Source of the DNA: Stagnihabitans sp043721775
GTDB taxonomy: Bacteria; Pseudomonadota; Alphaproteobacteria; Rhodobacterales; Rhodobacteraceae
NCBI GenBank assembly: GCA_043721775.1
Contig: JAYSQA010000093.1
Span: 1 to 64,000 of the forward strand
Direction of reading: 5' to 3'
DNA: 64,000 nt
Below, piece after piece: positions 52,355-59,699 of the stretch. Position numbers and translations under genes: made by a program. The notes under the pieces are model-generated. The model was not told the DNA's origin. It saw only the letters and a list, made by a program, of their open reading frames with translations, and ran no database searches. The stretch's first letter is position 1; every line of letters starts with the position of its first letter.

Positions 52355-53134
52355 GTGGTCAGAGGGTTTGATGCCTTTGGTGGCGTCTTCGCGGCCACGC
52401 ACCGCCTTGTCGATGCCGGAGTGCTGGAGGAGGTCGGCGGCTTGTGGCGACAGCAGCAGGTGGTCGATGCGGATGCCGTTGTTACGGTCCCATGCGCCGC
52501 GCTGGAAATCCCAGAAGGTGTAGAGGCCGGGGTTGGGGTTCTCGGCCCGGATGGCGTCGGTCAGGCCAAGGTTGATGAGGCGCTGGTAGGCTTGCCTTGT
52601 CTCGGGCAGGTAGAGGGCGTCGGTCAGCCAGTCTTTCGGGTTCGCGGCATCCTCGGCTTGCGGAATTACGTTGTAATCGCCGCAAAGGACGAGGGGGTCT
52701 TCCTGTGCCAGCAGGGTCTTGGTGCGGGCAAGCATCCGGTCCATCCAGGCCAGTTTGTAGTCGTATTTCGGCCCCTGTGCGGGGTTGCCGTTTGGCAGGT
52801 ACAGGCAGCAGACGCGGACGGCGCGTTTGCCGATCACCGTGGCCTCGATCCAGCGGGTTTGATCGTCAGGCCCGCCACCCGGGTTTTGGCCGGGCAGGCG
52901 GCGGATGACATCTTCGAGCGGCAGTTTCGACAGGATGGCGACGCCGTGGAAGCCCTTCATGCCGTGGGTTTCAACGTTGTAGCCGAGGGCTTCGAAGGGT
53001 TCGCAGGGGAAGGCCTCGTCCACCGATTTGATTTCTTGCAGGCAGGCGACGTCGGGTTGCGCCTCGGCAAGCCAGTCAAGCAAGGCTGCGGTGCGGGCCT
53101 TGATGCCGTTGATGTTGAAGGTGGCAATTTTCAT
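52325..53134 (-). CDS. xthA: Exodeoxyribonuclease III
   Basis: 269 residues of the exonuclease III/AP-endonuclease family. Active-site residues are visible: Glu34 (LQEIKS), Asp153 and Asn155 (CGDYNV), Asp259 and His260 (SDHVP). It cleaves at abasic sites and removes 3' nucleotides during base-excision repair. The last codons are part of the 50-bp tandem duplication. Confidence 0.95.
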   Translation of the reverse strand: MKIATFNINGIKARTAALLDWLAEAQPDVACLQEIKSVDEAFPCEPFEALGYNVETHGMKGFHGVAILSKLPLEDVIRRLPGQNPGGGPDDQTRWIEATVIGKRAVRVCCLYLPNGNPAQGPKYDYKLAWMDRMLARTKTLLAQEDPLVLCGDYNVIPQAEDAANPKDWLTDALYLPETRQAYQRLINLGLTDAIRAENPNPGLYTFWDFQRGAWDRNNGIRIDHLLLSPQAADLLQHSGIDKAVRGREDATKGIKPSDHVPTWIELDA

Positions 53135-53185
53135 GGCGCGGTTTTCATTGTGAGGCGGGCTCCTGATCCCGCCCTTGTTAGCGCG

Positions 53186-53899
53186 TCAGGCCGGGGCTGT
53201 CACCTGTGCTGCCGCGAGCCAGAGCGCATCCAGGGCGTCGATGGCGGCGGGGTCGAAGCGGTGCGCCTCTTCCCAGTAGCGGCCAGAGGGGACGTGGTAG
53301 TTCAGGGCCTGTTCCTTGGCCATGGCTTCGGCGGCGAGGGTTTGGTTGAAGGGGGCCGGGTTTGTGGTGGCCAGGGCGTCGCGGGTGGTGCGCGGGAAGA
53401 CAAGGCGCGAGGGGCCGGTGGACAGGTTGACCATGGCTGTGCCCTGACGGGCGGCAAGGATCATCAGGCGGGCGGATTTCGCCTCTAACGAGCGCAGGGT
53501 GATATCCTGGCGCAGCGGGTCGGGGGTGCCGGTGCCGTAGAAGTGGGTGTTGCCGGTTGCGGGGTAGTGCATGTCGCAGCCAAGGGCGGCGATGACCTGC
53601 GGTTTCAGTGCGGACAGCATCCAGTAGGCGGTGGTGAAGGCCATGGTGCCGCCGGCATAGACAAAGCCGCCGTAAAGGTTTTGGGCGGGCACGAACCGGT
53701 CTTGCAGGATCAGGCGCTGGTCTGGGCCGGGGGTGGGGCGGCGGTCCTCGGGGAAGTCCCAGGGGCAGCAGAGGTCGTCCCAATCGGGGCGGACGCGCCA
53801 TGCGTTGTTGATTGTCACGATGTGGGTGAACGGGGCGCGGGGCCAGTCGCGCGCGTCGACCGCGTTCGGGGCAGAGCCAAGCATGAGGGCGATGGACAT
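53186..53899 (-). CDS. Protein of unknown function, possibly DUF115/MptE-like
   Basis: 237 residues from the ATG at 53899 preceded by GGAGG; the frame extends two codons further to a TTG. It begins SIALMLGSAPN, a likely nucleotide-binding strand-loop, and carries VIAALGCDMHYPATGNTHFY, which recalls the GxDxxYP..TH segment of MptE/DUF115 proteins. Those include pterin pyrophosphokinases and glycosyltransferase-like enzymes of motility and envelope loci. The match is weak, so function stays open. It is on the minus strand between erpA and xthA. Confidence 0.6.
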   Translation of the reverse strand: MSIALMLGSAPNAVDARDWPRAPFTHIVTINNAWRVRPDWDDLCCPWDFPEDRRPTPGPDQRLILQDRFVPAQNLYGGFVYAGGTMAFTTAYWMLSALKPQVIAALGCDMHYPATGNTHFYGTGTPDPLRQDITLRSLEAKSARLMILAARQGTAMVNLSTGPSRLVFPRTTRDALATTNPAPFNQTLAAEAMAKEQALNYHVPSGRYWEEAHRFDPAAIDALDALWLAAAQVTAPA

Positions 53900-54070
53900 G
53901 GGCAAACCTCCGGGTCACGGAAAGGAAGTTAGTCCGGGGCACCGCAGTTGCCAGAGAGTTCGGCGAGAAACCTGCGGTGCCGAGCGGCACCAGCCGTGAG
54001 GCAAGACGTCAGGCTTGATGTGAGAGGACAGCGTCAAGGCCAGAAACCTGCCTTACAGCGGACCCCCGCC

Positions 54071-54403
54071 TTATAGCGAGAAAGACGTGCCGCAGCCGCA
54101 GGAGGAGATGGCGTTGGGGTTCTCTATCACGAAGCGGGCACCGATCAGTTCGGCGGTGAAGTCGATGGTGGCGTTCGACAGATAGGGCAGCGAGACGCTG
54201 TCGACCAGCACACGCTGGCCATCCTTTTCAAGGATCAGGTCGTCGGCGGCGGGGTCATCCAGCTTGATATCATATTGAAAGCCGGAACAGCCGCCACCTT
54301 CGACCGCGACGCGGAGGGATTTGTGCTGGCCGGTCAGGTGGGCAATCTCGGCCAGACGGGCAAAGGCGCGATCAGTGACATGGGGGGGCAGGGTGAGGGG
54401 CAT
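54071..54403 (-). CDS. erpA: HesB/IscA-type iron-sulfur insertion protein
   Basis: 110 residues. The A-type carrier cysteines are Cys39 (EGGGCSGFQY), Cys102 and Cys104 (SSCGCGTSFS). It accepts an Fe-S cluster and passes it to target proteins. It is divergent from dgt; this erpA/dgt arrangement is common in Rhodobacterales. The 165 bases between it and the 53186-53899 gene hold nothing clear. Confidence 0.9.
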   Translation of the reverse strand: MPLTLPPHVTDRAFARLAEIAHLTGQHKSLRVAVEGGGCSGFQYDIKLDDPAADDLILEKDGQRVLVDSVSLPYLSNATIDFTAELIGARFVIENPNAISSCGCGTSFSL

Positions 54404-54745
54404 GGCGGTCTCCTATGCAGGCAAGATAGGGGGGATGCGAGGTGGGATCAAGGCTTGCACAGGGGGCTGCGGTTTTGGGCACAGAAAGAGCCTCCGGCGG
54501 GAGTATTTGGCAAAGAGCAAATGGGGGGTGCGGGGGGGCTTTCGGGGAAGTTCTGAAGGGGGGCGTTGGGATGATGACGACGGCGCGCATCGGGGGGGGA
54601 GTAGGGGCCGGGCGTTGGGGCCGGGCGCTGGGGCCGGGTGCCGGGCGCTGGGGCTGCTGGGCGCTGGGTGCTGGGGTGGGCGCGCATGGGGCTGGCACTG
54701 GGCGGGGAGTGGGGTATAACGAAGGAAATGCCTTCGTGAGGTCAC
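54404..54745. other. 342-base divergent spacer with dispersed element and G-rich repeats
   Basis: Copy f of the dispersed element is at 54491-54525. From about 54585 to 54710 the plus strand is a series of GGGGCCGGGCGYTG-like units with many runs of three or more G, which could form G-quadruplexes. No gene. Confidence 0.7.
54491..54525 (+). repeat. Dispersed GGATATTTG element, copy f
   Basis: CCTCCGGCGGGAGTATTTGG then CAAAGAGCAAATGGG, in the erpA-dgt divergent spacer. Confidence 0.7.
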
Positions 54746-55933
54746 ATGCTTGCGCCTTTTGCCTGCCATCCGGACCAATCGCGTGGGCGGTTGCATGTCG
54801 AGAAGCTGTCGTCGTTCCGCTCTCCGTTTCAGCGGGACCGCGACCGGATCATCCATTCCAGCGCCTTCCGGCGGCTGAAGCACAAGACGCAGGTTTTTGT
54901 CGAGCATGAGGGCGACTATTACCGTACAAGGCTGACCCATACGATCGAGGTGGCGCAGGTGGCGCGCACGATTTCCGGCGTGCTGGGGCTGAACACTGAC
55001 CTCGCCGAGGCGGTCGCTTTGGCGCATGATCTGGGGCACACGCCGTTCGGCCATACCGGCGAGGACGCGATGGAGCGCTTGATGGCGCCTTATGGCGGCT
55101 TTGACCACAACGCGCAGGCCTTGCGGATCGTCACCCGGCTGGAGCGGCATTATGCCGACTTTGACGGACTGAACCTGACATGGGAGACGCTGGAGGGCAT
55201 CGCCAAGCACAATGGCCCGCTGCGGGGACCGAATGCGGAGGCGAAGCATCTGGGGCCTTTGCCCTATGCTTTGGCGGAGGTGAATGCGGCGTGGGATCTG
55301 GAACTGGCCACGCATGCCAGCGCCGAGGCGCAGGTGGCGGCGATTGCGGATGATGTGGCGTACAGTCACCACGATCTGCATGATGGCTTGCGCTCCGGTC
55401 TGTTCAATGAGGCGGATCTGATGGAATTGCCGGTGACGGGGCCGGCGTTTGAAGAGGTTGACCGGCTGTATCCGGGGCTCGACAAGATGCGGCGCAGGCA
55501 TGAGGCGTTGCGGCGGGTCTTTGGCCGGATGGTTGAGGATGTGATTGCAGTGGCGCAGAACCGGCTTGCCGCAGCGCAGCCGAAGTCGGTTGAGGATATC
55601 AGGGCGATGGGGATGACGGTGATCCGGTTCTCCAAGCCCTTGTATCAGGAGTTGAAGGCGATCCGGTCATTTCTGTTTCTCCGGATGTACCGCGCACCTT
55701 CGGTGATGGCAGAGCGGGCGCGGGTGACGCAGGTGGTGGATGGGCTGTTCCCGCTGTTTCTGGCGGAGCCGGGGCTGTTGCCGGGGGAATGGCAGACGGA
55801 TGTGGCCGGGGCGCGGGGCGATACCGAATTGGCGCGGATTGTCTGCGACTATGTGGCGGGGATGACGGACCGCTATGCGCTGTCGGAGGGCGAACGGTTG
55901 CTGGGGGCCGGGTTCATGGGCTCGCCTTTGTGA
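54746..55933 (+). CDS. dgt: Deoxyguanosinetriphosphate triphosphohydrolase-like protein
   Basis: 395 residues of the HD superfamily. Metal ligands are His65 (RTRLTHTIEV) and His94-Asp95 (ALAHDLGHTPFGH); the N-terminal RDRDRIIHSSAFRRLKHKTQ is the family signature. It hydrolyses dNTPs to deoxynucleosides and triphosphate. This type is usually annotated as dGTPase-like type 2; real nucleotide preference is not predictable. Confidence 0.93.
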   Translation: MLAPFACHPDQSRGRLHVEKLSSFRSPFQRDRDRIIHSSAFRRLKHKTQVFVEHEGDYYRTRLTHTIEVAQVARTISGVLGLNTDLAEAVALAHDLGHTPFGHTGEDAMERLMAPYGGFDHNAQALRIVTRLERHYADFDGLNLTWETLEGIAKHNGPLRGPNAEAKHLGPLPYALAEVNAAWDLELATHASAEAQVAAIADDVAYSHHDLHDGLRSGLFNEADLMELPVTGPAFEEVDRLYPGLDKMRRRHEALRRVFGRMVEDVIAVAQNRLAAAQPKSVEDIRAMGMTVIRFSKPLYQELKAIRSFLFLRMYRAPSVMAERARVTQVVDGLFPLFLAEPGLLPGEWQTDVAGARGDTELARIVCDYVAGMTDRYALSEGERLLGAGFMGSPL

Positions 55934-55963
55934 GGTGTTGCCGGCTTTGATCGGGCGGCCGAA

Positions 55964-55981
55964 GCGGGGGCCAGCCCCCGC
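55964..55981. terminator. Hairpin between convergent dgt and dsbB
   Basis: GCGGGGGC pairs with GCCCCCGC across CA, 30 bases after the dgt stop and directly before copy g of the dispersed element; it can serve both strands. Confidence 0.55.
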
Positions 55982-56013
55982 ACCCCCGGGATATTTGTGA
56001 ACAAATGAAATAG
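55982..56013 (+). repeat. Dispersed GGATATTTG element, copy g
   Basis: ACCCCCGGGATATTTGTGAA then CAAATGAAATAG, immediately after the GC hairpin. Confidence 0.75.
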
Positions 56014-56036
56014 GCAGGCCAGAGCGGCGGCTGGGG

Positions 56037-56501
56037 TCAGGACTTGCGCAAGGCCATGAGCCAGAGCACGACGAGGCCGAGTGACAGCAGCATGTTCCAT
56101 GAGGCCATCGAGAGGGAGAATATCTGCCACGCCACCTGATCACATTTGGTGACGGGGGCCGCAAAGATCTGGGCGGTCAAGTCTTTTGCTGACTGGGTGA
56201 GGTCCAGGTTTGAGCCACAGGTGGATAGCCACCAGCCACGTTCGACCCCGGTGTGGTAGGCGCCGTAGGCGGCGGTGGTGAGGGCCGCTGCGGCTCCGGC
56301 GAGGGGGAGCAGGCGGGCGAGGATGGTTTTGGGGATCAGCAGGGCCAGGACGCCAATCGCCACGGCGGCAAAGTGCGGGTAGCGTTGCAGCCAGCACAGG
56401 TGGCAGGGGGGGAGGCCGCCGATGTACTGGAAGGCATAGGCTGTCATCAGCGCTGCGAGGGAACCGCCTGCGGCGAGAAGGATCAGGAGGGTTCGGGACA
56501 T
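56037..56501 (-). CDS. dsbB: Disulfide bond formation protein B
   Basis: 154 residues with four membrane helices. The quinone-side redox pair is Cys33/Cys36 (GLPPCHLCWLQRYPH) and the periplasmic pair is Cys95/Cys120. It reoxidises DsbA using ubiquinone in the inner membrane. No dsbA is nearby. Convergent with dgt. Confidence 0.92.
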   Translation of the reverse strand: MSRTLLILLAAGGSLAALMTAYAFQYIGGLPPCHLCWLQRYPHFAAVAIGVLALLIPKTILARLLPLAGAAAALTTAAYGAYHTGVERGWWLSTCGSNLDLTQSAKDLTAQIFAAPVTKCDQVAWQIFSLSMASWNMLLSLGLVVLWLMALRKS

Positions 56502-56535
56502 CGGGACCTCAGTTCGGGGCGGCGGCAGTTTGGCT

Positions 56536-56689
56536 GATGTTGGTTAGGGTGACGTTGGTTCGGGACGCATCGGTTCGGGAAGCATTGGTTCGGGGGACCG
56601 CTGTTTTGGTTGCCTCGTTTCGGGTCGCCTCGTTTCGGGTCGCCTCGTTTCGGGTCGCTTCGGTTCAGGTGGCTTCGGTTCGGGTGGCG
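56536..56689. repeat. 15-bp degenerate GGTTCGGG/GTTTCGGG repeats
   Basis: About ten units such as GCCTCGTTTCGGGTC and CATTGGTTCGGGA run from 56536 to the stop of the DedA-like gene at 56690; three consecutive GCCTCGTTTCGGGTC units are nearly identical. The array fills the spacer upstream of dsbB. Confidence 0.85.
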
Positions 56690-57280
56690 TCAGGCATAAG
56701 AGATCGCCAACCACAGGACTGCGGCCAGAACCAGCACGATCAGGGCTGCGGTGGCAAGGCGTTTGTGGATCAATTCTGCGATAGGTGCGCCGTAGCGTTG
56801 CATGGCCCAGCCAAGCAGGAAGAATTTCGCCCCGCGTGCCACGATGGCGACCAGGATGAACAGGGGCAGGCTGAAGTTGATCGCTCCGGCAAGGATGGTC
56901 ACCACTTTCATCGGCGGCAGGTGGGCGGCACCGGACGTGACCAGCAGCAACAGGATGGTGCCGGTGCCGGTTTGGGCTTTGAGCGCCTGAAACGCTGGCA
57001 TCGAGTGCCAGAAGGTCAAGAGCGGGGACGCGATGACATCAAAGAGGTATTGGCCGATCATCCAGCCGAAGATGCCGCCCAGGACCGAGGCCACGGTGGC
57101 GATGGCGGCGTAGCGCAGGGCGCGCTTGGGCCGGGTCAGGCACATCGGCAGGAAGATCACCTCCGCAGGTAGCGGGAAAACGGAACTTTCGACGAAGGCC
57201 ACCACGGCCAACACGGCCTCGGCGCGGGGCGAGCGGGCCTCGGACAACAGGCGCTGGGTCAGGCGTTCGAACATCGGCAT
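56690..57280 (-). CDS. YqaA/DedA-family membrane protein
   Basis: 196 residues with a DedA-like (VTT/SNARE-associated) core: FVESSVFPLPAEVIFLPMCL, then GGIFGWMIGQYLF and a C-terminal helix pair with VAIVARGAKFFLLGWAMQRYG. Family members are inner-membrane transporters or scramblases linked to undecaprenyl phosphate or phospholipid recycling. An internal ATG two codons in is an alternative start. It is divergent from the zinc peptidase gene across a 208-base spacer with no visible gene. Confidence 0.87.
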   Translation of the reverse strand: MPMFERLTQRLLSEARSPRAEAVLAVVAFVESSVFPLPAEVIFLPMCLTRPKRALRYAAIATVASVLGGIFGWMIGQYLFDVIASPLLTFWHSMPAFQALKAQTGTGTILLLLVTSGAAHLPPMKVVTILAGAINFSLPLFILVAIVARGAKFFLLGWAMQRYGAPIAELIHKRLATAALIVLVLAAVLWLAISYA

Positions 57281-57488
57281 CCCCCAAGTTTCGCCGGGCT
57301 TTGGCCGTTTTGTGGGCCAAGGTCAAGGCCAGAGGGTGAAACGCGGTCTTTGGGTCCATTGCGGATGTGGGCCAGGCCTCATTTAGGCCGGTACTGATTT
57401 GGGCCGGTGCCGGCGGCGCGGCGGAGGTGCAGGCCTGAGTGTTGAGGGGCTTGGCGGGTAGGGTCGTCTGGGAAAAAGGGCAGCGGGC

Positions 57489-58356
57489 ATGGAATGGCGC
57501 GGTCGGCGGCAAAGCGGCAATATCGAGGACAGGACCGGGCGGACTGGTGGCTCTGGCGGGGGCGGATCTGGCGGGGGCAGGCGCGGCTTGGGGGTCGGCT
57601 CGCTTGGGCTGGTGGCGATTGTCGTGGTGGGCTGGTTCTTTGGCGTTGACCTGACGCCTTTGTTGAACGGCGGCGCGGTGCAGGTTGGCGCGCCCTCGCA
57701 TCCGGCGGACCCGGCGGCGCGCGAATTTGTCGCCGTGACCCTGGGTGACACCGAGGAGGTCTGGGCCCGCGTCTTTCAAGCGCAGGCCGGGCGGCCCTAT
57801 CATCCTGTAACACTGGTGCTTTATGCCGGGGTGACACAGTCGCCCTGCGGCGATGCATCGGGCGCATCGGGGCCGTTTTATTGCCCGGGCGACAAGAAGG
57901 TCTACTTCGACACCGAATTTCTTCACCACGCTGTCGCAAGACCTTGGCGCGCAGGGCGATTTCGCCATGGCTTATGTGGTGGCCCACGAGGTTGGCCATC
58001 ACGTGCAGGACGAACTTGGCATCCTGTCCAAGGCCAACAAGATCCGCGCGCGGGTTTCTGATGCGCAAAGCAACGCCATCTCGGTCCGGATCGAGTTGCA
58101 GGCGGATTGTCTTGCGGGGATCTGGGGGCGGGATGCCAAGGCGCAGTTCGGCTCGATCCAGCCGGACGACTTCGAAGAGGCTGTCAATGCGGCAAAACGG
58201 ATCGGTGACGACACCCTGCAACGCAACGCCGGGCAACGGCCGATGCCCGACAGCTTTACGCACGGCACCTCGGCCCAGCGGTCGAAGTGGTTCCAGATCG
58301 GGCTGGGGTCAGGTCAGATCAGCGCCTGCGATACATTTTCGGTGAAAACCCCGTGA
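57489..58356 (+). pseudogene. YpfJ-type zinc metallopeptidase with a single-base frameshift
   Basis: The gene matches the neutral zinc metallopeptidase (YpfJ) family: a Gly-rich N-terminus, one membrane helix (LGLVAIVVVGWFFGV), then the domain with SPCGDASGASGPFYCPGDKKVY and the zinc motif in AHEVGHHVQ. One extra T in the TTT at 57918-57920 changes EFFTTL to a shifted frame; removing it joins the two halves into about 288 residues without other damage. With the shift the product would lose the HEVGH site. Everything else is conserved, so a recent mutation or a sequencing error are both possible. Confidence 0.85.
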
Positions 58357-58525
58357 TAGCTGCGAAGCCCACGGTAATTTTGCCAAGGCCCCGTAATTTC
58401 CGCAGGACTCCGTGATTTTCCGCCAAGAACCCGAAATTTCTGCGAAAAACCGGTGCGTTTCGCGGCCCTCCCCCCCCGTCAAGGCGTTGACGCCGCGCGT
58501 CAAGGGATTTAAACCCCCTGCCAGT

Positions 58526-58609
58526 GCGGGCGTGGCGGAACGGTAGACGCGGCAGACTCAAAATCTGCTATCGCAAGGTGTGTCGGTTCGAGTCCGACCG
58601 CCCGCACCA
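58526..58609 (+). tRNA. tRNA-Leu (CAA)
   Basis: 84 bases with a variable arm, acceptor stem GCGGGCG/CGCCCGC, encoded ACCA, T-loop GGTTCGAGTCC and anticodon loop CTCAAAA between GCAGA and TCTGC, giving CAA. Confidence 0.95.
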
Positions 58610-59699
58610 GATTTTCAGTTCAGATTGCGTTCTTCAGGCCAGATGGCTTTTTTCAGAACAACCTGCCTTGCTTAGACCAGACGGCTTCGCTGTGCGTTGG
58701 CGCACAATCAGACGGCATCCAGGCTTGCTTTGGCGAGCCTCGGTCCGGGGGTTTGACGCTGTCTGCGGATGGCCGGGGTGCGGCACCCGGGTTGCCCGAC
58801 CGCTGCGGGGCTGCGGCGCCATACCTGCGGGCCTTCCGATCCGCGCTGCGACCGATTCGGGCACTGTTAACCTTGCCAATGTCTTAACAGTCAAAAGTTA
58901 TGCGAAAATGTCGAAATTGATGCCGCTTGGGAAACAGAAGTGCCCGGAAAATGTCGGTTTTGCTGCCACAATCGCCGACACTGGTTAATAAACCATACTG
59001 TTGCCTAATCAGAAACAGTTGGCCGCATACGTCGCTTTTAAGGGGCAAATCGCCGAAATCGGACCAGTTTTGCGGTGCCGCGGTTTCCAGTTTGGCAACG
59101 CAGCGCAACCCCCGGGCGAAAACATCAGATCAGCGTGCTTCCAATTGGATAGGTCGGGCGACCGCAAGAGCAGCGCGGGTCATTTTTTTTGCTTTTCGTA
59201 AGGCTTAACGATAGGTATTCAGGGAGTGTTCTACGAGTTGGAGCAAGGCCGTGGGGGCGGTCTGTGAGTGGTGTTGCGCATTACAGCGCGGGATAAGGGT
59301 AAAGGCTTGGTCCTACAGGGGGGAAACTTCTCTTTGTGTGCAACCGCGCAGCAGTGCGGCGGCAGGACGTCAAGACAAAGCCCCTCGCATCGCGGCGATC
59401 ACAGCAGTCTGGCATCTGGCATGGCTTTTTAGAGCCACAGGTTGTTGGCACTCCGAAAAGGGGTGCCGCAGTGCGCCAGGACGGATGGAGCGGCAAGCCT
59501 GTGATGGCCTGCCGTTCGCGAAGATCGAACCGGGGGATGTACTTCCGGCTTTGACGACGGAGCGGAAGATGAGGCGTGACGACATCAGATCAGAAAAGTG
59601 TAGGACCAGCGTTGCGCGTCCGGACTGCCTGTTTGGCGGCGTGATGGCTTGTGACGATGTCCTGTCTGTCCATGTAACGCGGTATTAAGGGGACCAGCC
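58610..59699. other. 1.09-kb gene-poor region upstream of the RTX gene
   Basis: No reading frame here looks like a protein: frames are short, Cys/Trp/Arg-rich and lack ribosome sites. Visible structures are a 6-bp-stem hairpin TGTGCGTTGGCGCACA (58691-58706) and an 8-bp inverted repeat ACTGTTAA/TTAACAGT (58863-58891). From about 58860 to 59240 the base composition is more AT-rich than the neighbourhood. A Shine-Dalgarno AAGGGGA lies just before 59700. It may be a long regulatory leader or decayed DNA. Confidence 0.6.

Noticed and set aside
58863..58891. Possible CtrA box (TTAA-N7-TTAA)
   Set aside because: The two TTAA are separated by 13 bases rather than 7, so only an inverted repeat is claimed.
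59251..59688. 145-codon open frame upstream of the RTX gene
   Set aside because: Cys/Trp/Arg-rich composition, no Shine-Dalgarno and no recognisable block; more likely chance in a gene-poor stretch.
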